This document shows positions 62,004 to 64,000 of a stretch of DNA of 64,000 nt, one piece after another (the first letter of the stretch is position 1; every line of letters begins with the position of its first letter). The position numbers and the translations under genes were made by a program. This DNA comes from Polytrichum commune (taxonomy: Eukaryota; Streptophyta; Polytrichopsida; Polytrichales; Polytrichaceae): contig OX485808.1 in the NCBI GenBank assembly GCA_950295325.1, positions 42,240,527-42,304,526 on the forward strand. Reading direction: 5' to 3'. A model generated the notes under the pieces. The model was given only the letters and a program-made list of their open reading frames with translations, did no database searches and was not told where the DNA came from.

Positions 62004-64000
62004 CTACATTATTGTGCACCGATTAGGCTTGTCCTCTGTACTAGGTGCTGCTTGATTCTGCTGTGCGGTTCGACGTGGCTCGCCTACGTTGTACGTGAAT
62101 TCTGTTGTGTCTAAGCCATACTGCACATACCAAGACCCACTTTCAGTAGCTGATCCACAAACCAAGTAACTTCTGAGGGTCTATCCAAGCTGACATGGCA
62201 GCTGAGACTTTCTGGCGTCTGGACACCAAGCGTCTTCATCAGACCAAGTTCATAGTAACAAAAGCTCACAGCAAAGTATCACCTCTCATGTGTCCTTGAA
62301 ACCTTCACATCTGCATCCTGCTTATTGCAGTTGTTCTCCTTGACCAGGAACTTCCTATGGCACAAGAAGTATGATCAAAACAGATTCAAAGCGTCCAGAC
62401 CGTTGCTGGAATTAACTGCAGCGGGTGACATGTCTCTGCCAGAATCTCAACATGATTGTTGGTTTCTCAATATCCAAGAAACCTTCTTAGACAGCTCCAT
62501 CATTACTCGAAACAACCACCTACTTGCAGATTTTGACATTCTAACTACATAGTAGGTGGTTGTTTCCAACATTGATCTTTGTACACCTCTCCCTTGATCA
62601 TTTTTCACCGTGGACACTAATATTTGAGAGGACCAACATGTTTAAAGAAGTAAGAATGTCCTTCAATTCAGATGTATGCATAGAAAGGAGGGAGTACCTT
62701 GTCTCGCATCCTTGCACTCCAAGCATCATTGCGTGCAGCACGAGCTTCAGAGGGAGCACCAGGAGTACCAGGGGCACCAGGAGGGGCTGCTTGATTGTTC
62801 TGGCGATTTAGCAATGGCTGTCTTACAGTAGACCTGGGAGCAAAATCCTCGTCACTATCATAGCCCGCACGTGTGTCAGCAGTGATAGCCTTCAGAGTAA
62901 ATGCAAAGAACAACCCCAAAGCCTGCAAAGCAAAGGTCACCAATGTCATACTTCAGCAAAGCAACCCTGCTTATAAAACAACAAACAGTTTTGAGTGCTA
63001 CCTTTTGCAACATTCTATGATGCAACTGAACCAAACTAATTAGCACCTGCTGACCCTTTCGCCTCCTGCTGGTACTTTCCAGATTTTATCGAAGAATGGC
63101 TAATCATAAGCATGTGTCCAGGATAGCAGGTATCAAAGTCATCTTTAAAATAGACTCCTGTTCTTTAAAAGCATTAGAACACATGATAATTGCAGAAGCA
63201 TGAAGTACTCACACCACTAAGCAGATTAAATACATTACAGAGCAGCTTCTTTGTAACTTCTTGGTGCCAGGATAATAGAAGTGCTTCACACAAGAATTAC
63301 CTCCACAATCACGACTCCCAATGCCACCCACTTGCAGATGTTAATATTATCTTTCACAAACTGCTCCACCTTATCCAATTGACCTGTTGGATCATCGGGA
63401 AGGTCCTGCATTCCAGCCATGACAATAACCAAGATATAGTTATGCATGCTTCTCCATATGAAGGTATTGCCTTGTCTTCACAAATAAGTGTGCCAATAAT
63501 TGCATGTGATAGTGGGTGTAACCAGTTGCCATTGTATTTGAAAGAGTGTTCATGTGGAACGTACCTCGTGCCAGTGCTTGTCAAAGAACAGATAACCAGC
63601 AAGCACAAATTGTGCTACGAGCAAGAGAATTTGCAGGCATGAGTACTACAATGATGTCAAGGTTGGACAGAGCTAAAAGGTTTACAATTCCAACAGTATT
63701 CGTAAACGACATCTTCAAGATTCCTTACATGTTAGACATAATACTGGATTACACACGAACAAGTAAATGACAACAGTTATTGCGTGTTAATGCTCTGAGT
63801 TGTTCTTATCAGAGCAAACAACACAACATTTGTACATGATTTTGTAATCTTCTGCTACTATGCAACATCATTAGTTGCATGGAACTCATTGCTGACACAC
63901 TTGAACGCCAATAGCTAAAACAGAAATGAGTAATAAGCAACAAATGCAAAAATATAACAGATTTGTTGGACAGGATACGCATGAGAGACAGAAATTGTGG
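62004..64000 (-). CDS. TOM2A: TOM2A-type tetraspanin, paralogue 2, 5' part outside the window
   Basis: Four complete exons plus one partial are visible: 64000-63979 (partial, encoding NFCLSC), 63645-63565, 63405-63301, 62922-62698 and 62120-62004. Junction phases, and the lengths of the two middle exons (81 and 105 nt), equal those of paralogue 1. Landmarks are FFDKHWHE, DLPDDPTGQLD, NICKWVALG, YDSDEDF, ARMRDKYGLDTTEFTYN and the terminal CaaX box CTIM. The proline- and alanine-rich loop (PGAPGTPGAP) differs from paralogue 1. The acceptor of the 81-nt exon is TAG. About 500 bp of likely 3' untranslated sequence with higher GC lies at 61490-62003. Both copies face the same way about 8.6 kb apart, which fits tandem duplication. 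Confidence 0.9.

Overview
This is a nuclear plant DNA window. Genes are split by short GT-AG introns (about 90 to 1,140 bp) and sit in long AT-rich spacers full of small inverted-repeat transposons. The recognisable genes are a sucrose-phosphate phosphatase, a GDSL esterase/lipase, two TOM2A-type tetraspanins and two potato-inhibitor-I-like exons. This set points to a land plant. Intron size and gene spacing suit a bryophyte or another non-seed plant, but I cannot name the species.

Layout. (1) 1-7.5 kb: two possible exons of an unrecognised minus-strand gene, with a TIR element in the intron between them, then a complete three-exon minus-strand gene for a 902-residue WD40 protein with a Cys-rich tail. 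(2) 7.5-19.6 kb: no gene I can support. It holds CACTA-end-like elements, two hAT-like elements and dispersed repeats. (3) 20.6-24.5 kb: an eight-exon plus-strand SPP gene, phase-consistent from ATG to stop. (4) 24.5-30.9 kb: spacer with a TIR-bounded element packed with a 41-bp palindromic minisatellite, and a threefold repeat just upstream of the next gene. (5) 30.96-34.15 kb: a five-exon plus-strand GDSL esterase/lipase. (6) 34.2-51 kb: repeat-rich spacer with a Stowaway-like MITE, a hAT-like MITE with a perfect 8-bp target duplication, and two protease-inhibitor-like terminal exons. (7) 51.4-54.6 kb and 62.0-64.0 kb: two minus-strand TOM2A paralogues with identical exon boundaries and the same C-terminal CTIM prenylation box. 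The second runs off the window. The spacer between them holds two copies of a TA-inserting MITE, one sitting inside another repeat.

The genes do not form a pathway. SPP acts in cytosolic sucrose synthesis, the GDSL enzyme is probably secreted, the tetraspanins are membrane proteins, and the WD40 protein is probably a scaffold. Gene models were built by eye from reading frame, splice signals and phase, so single boundaries may be off by a few bases.
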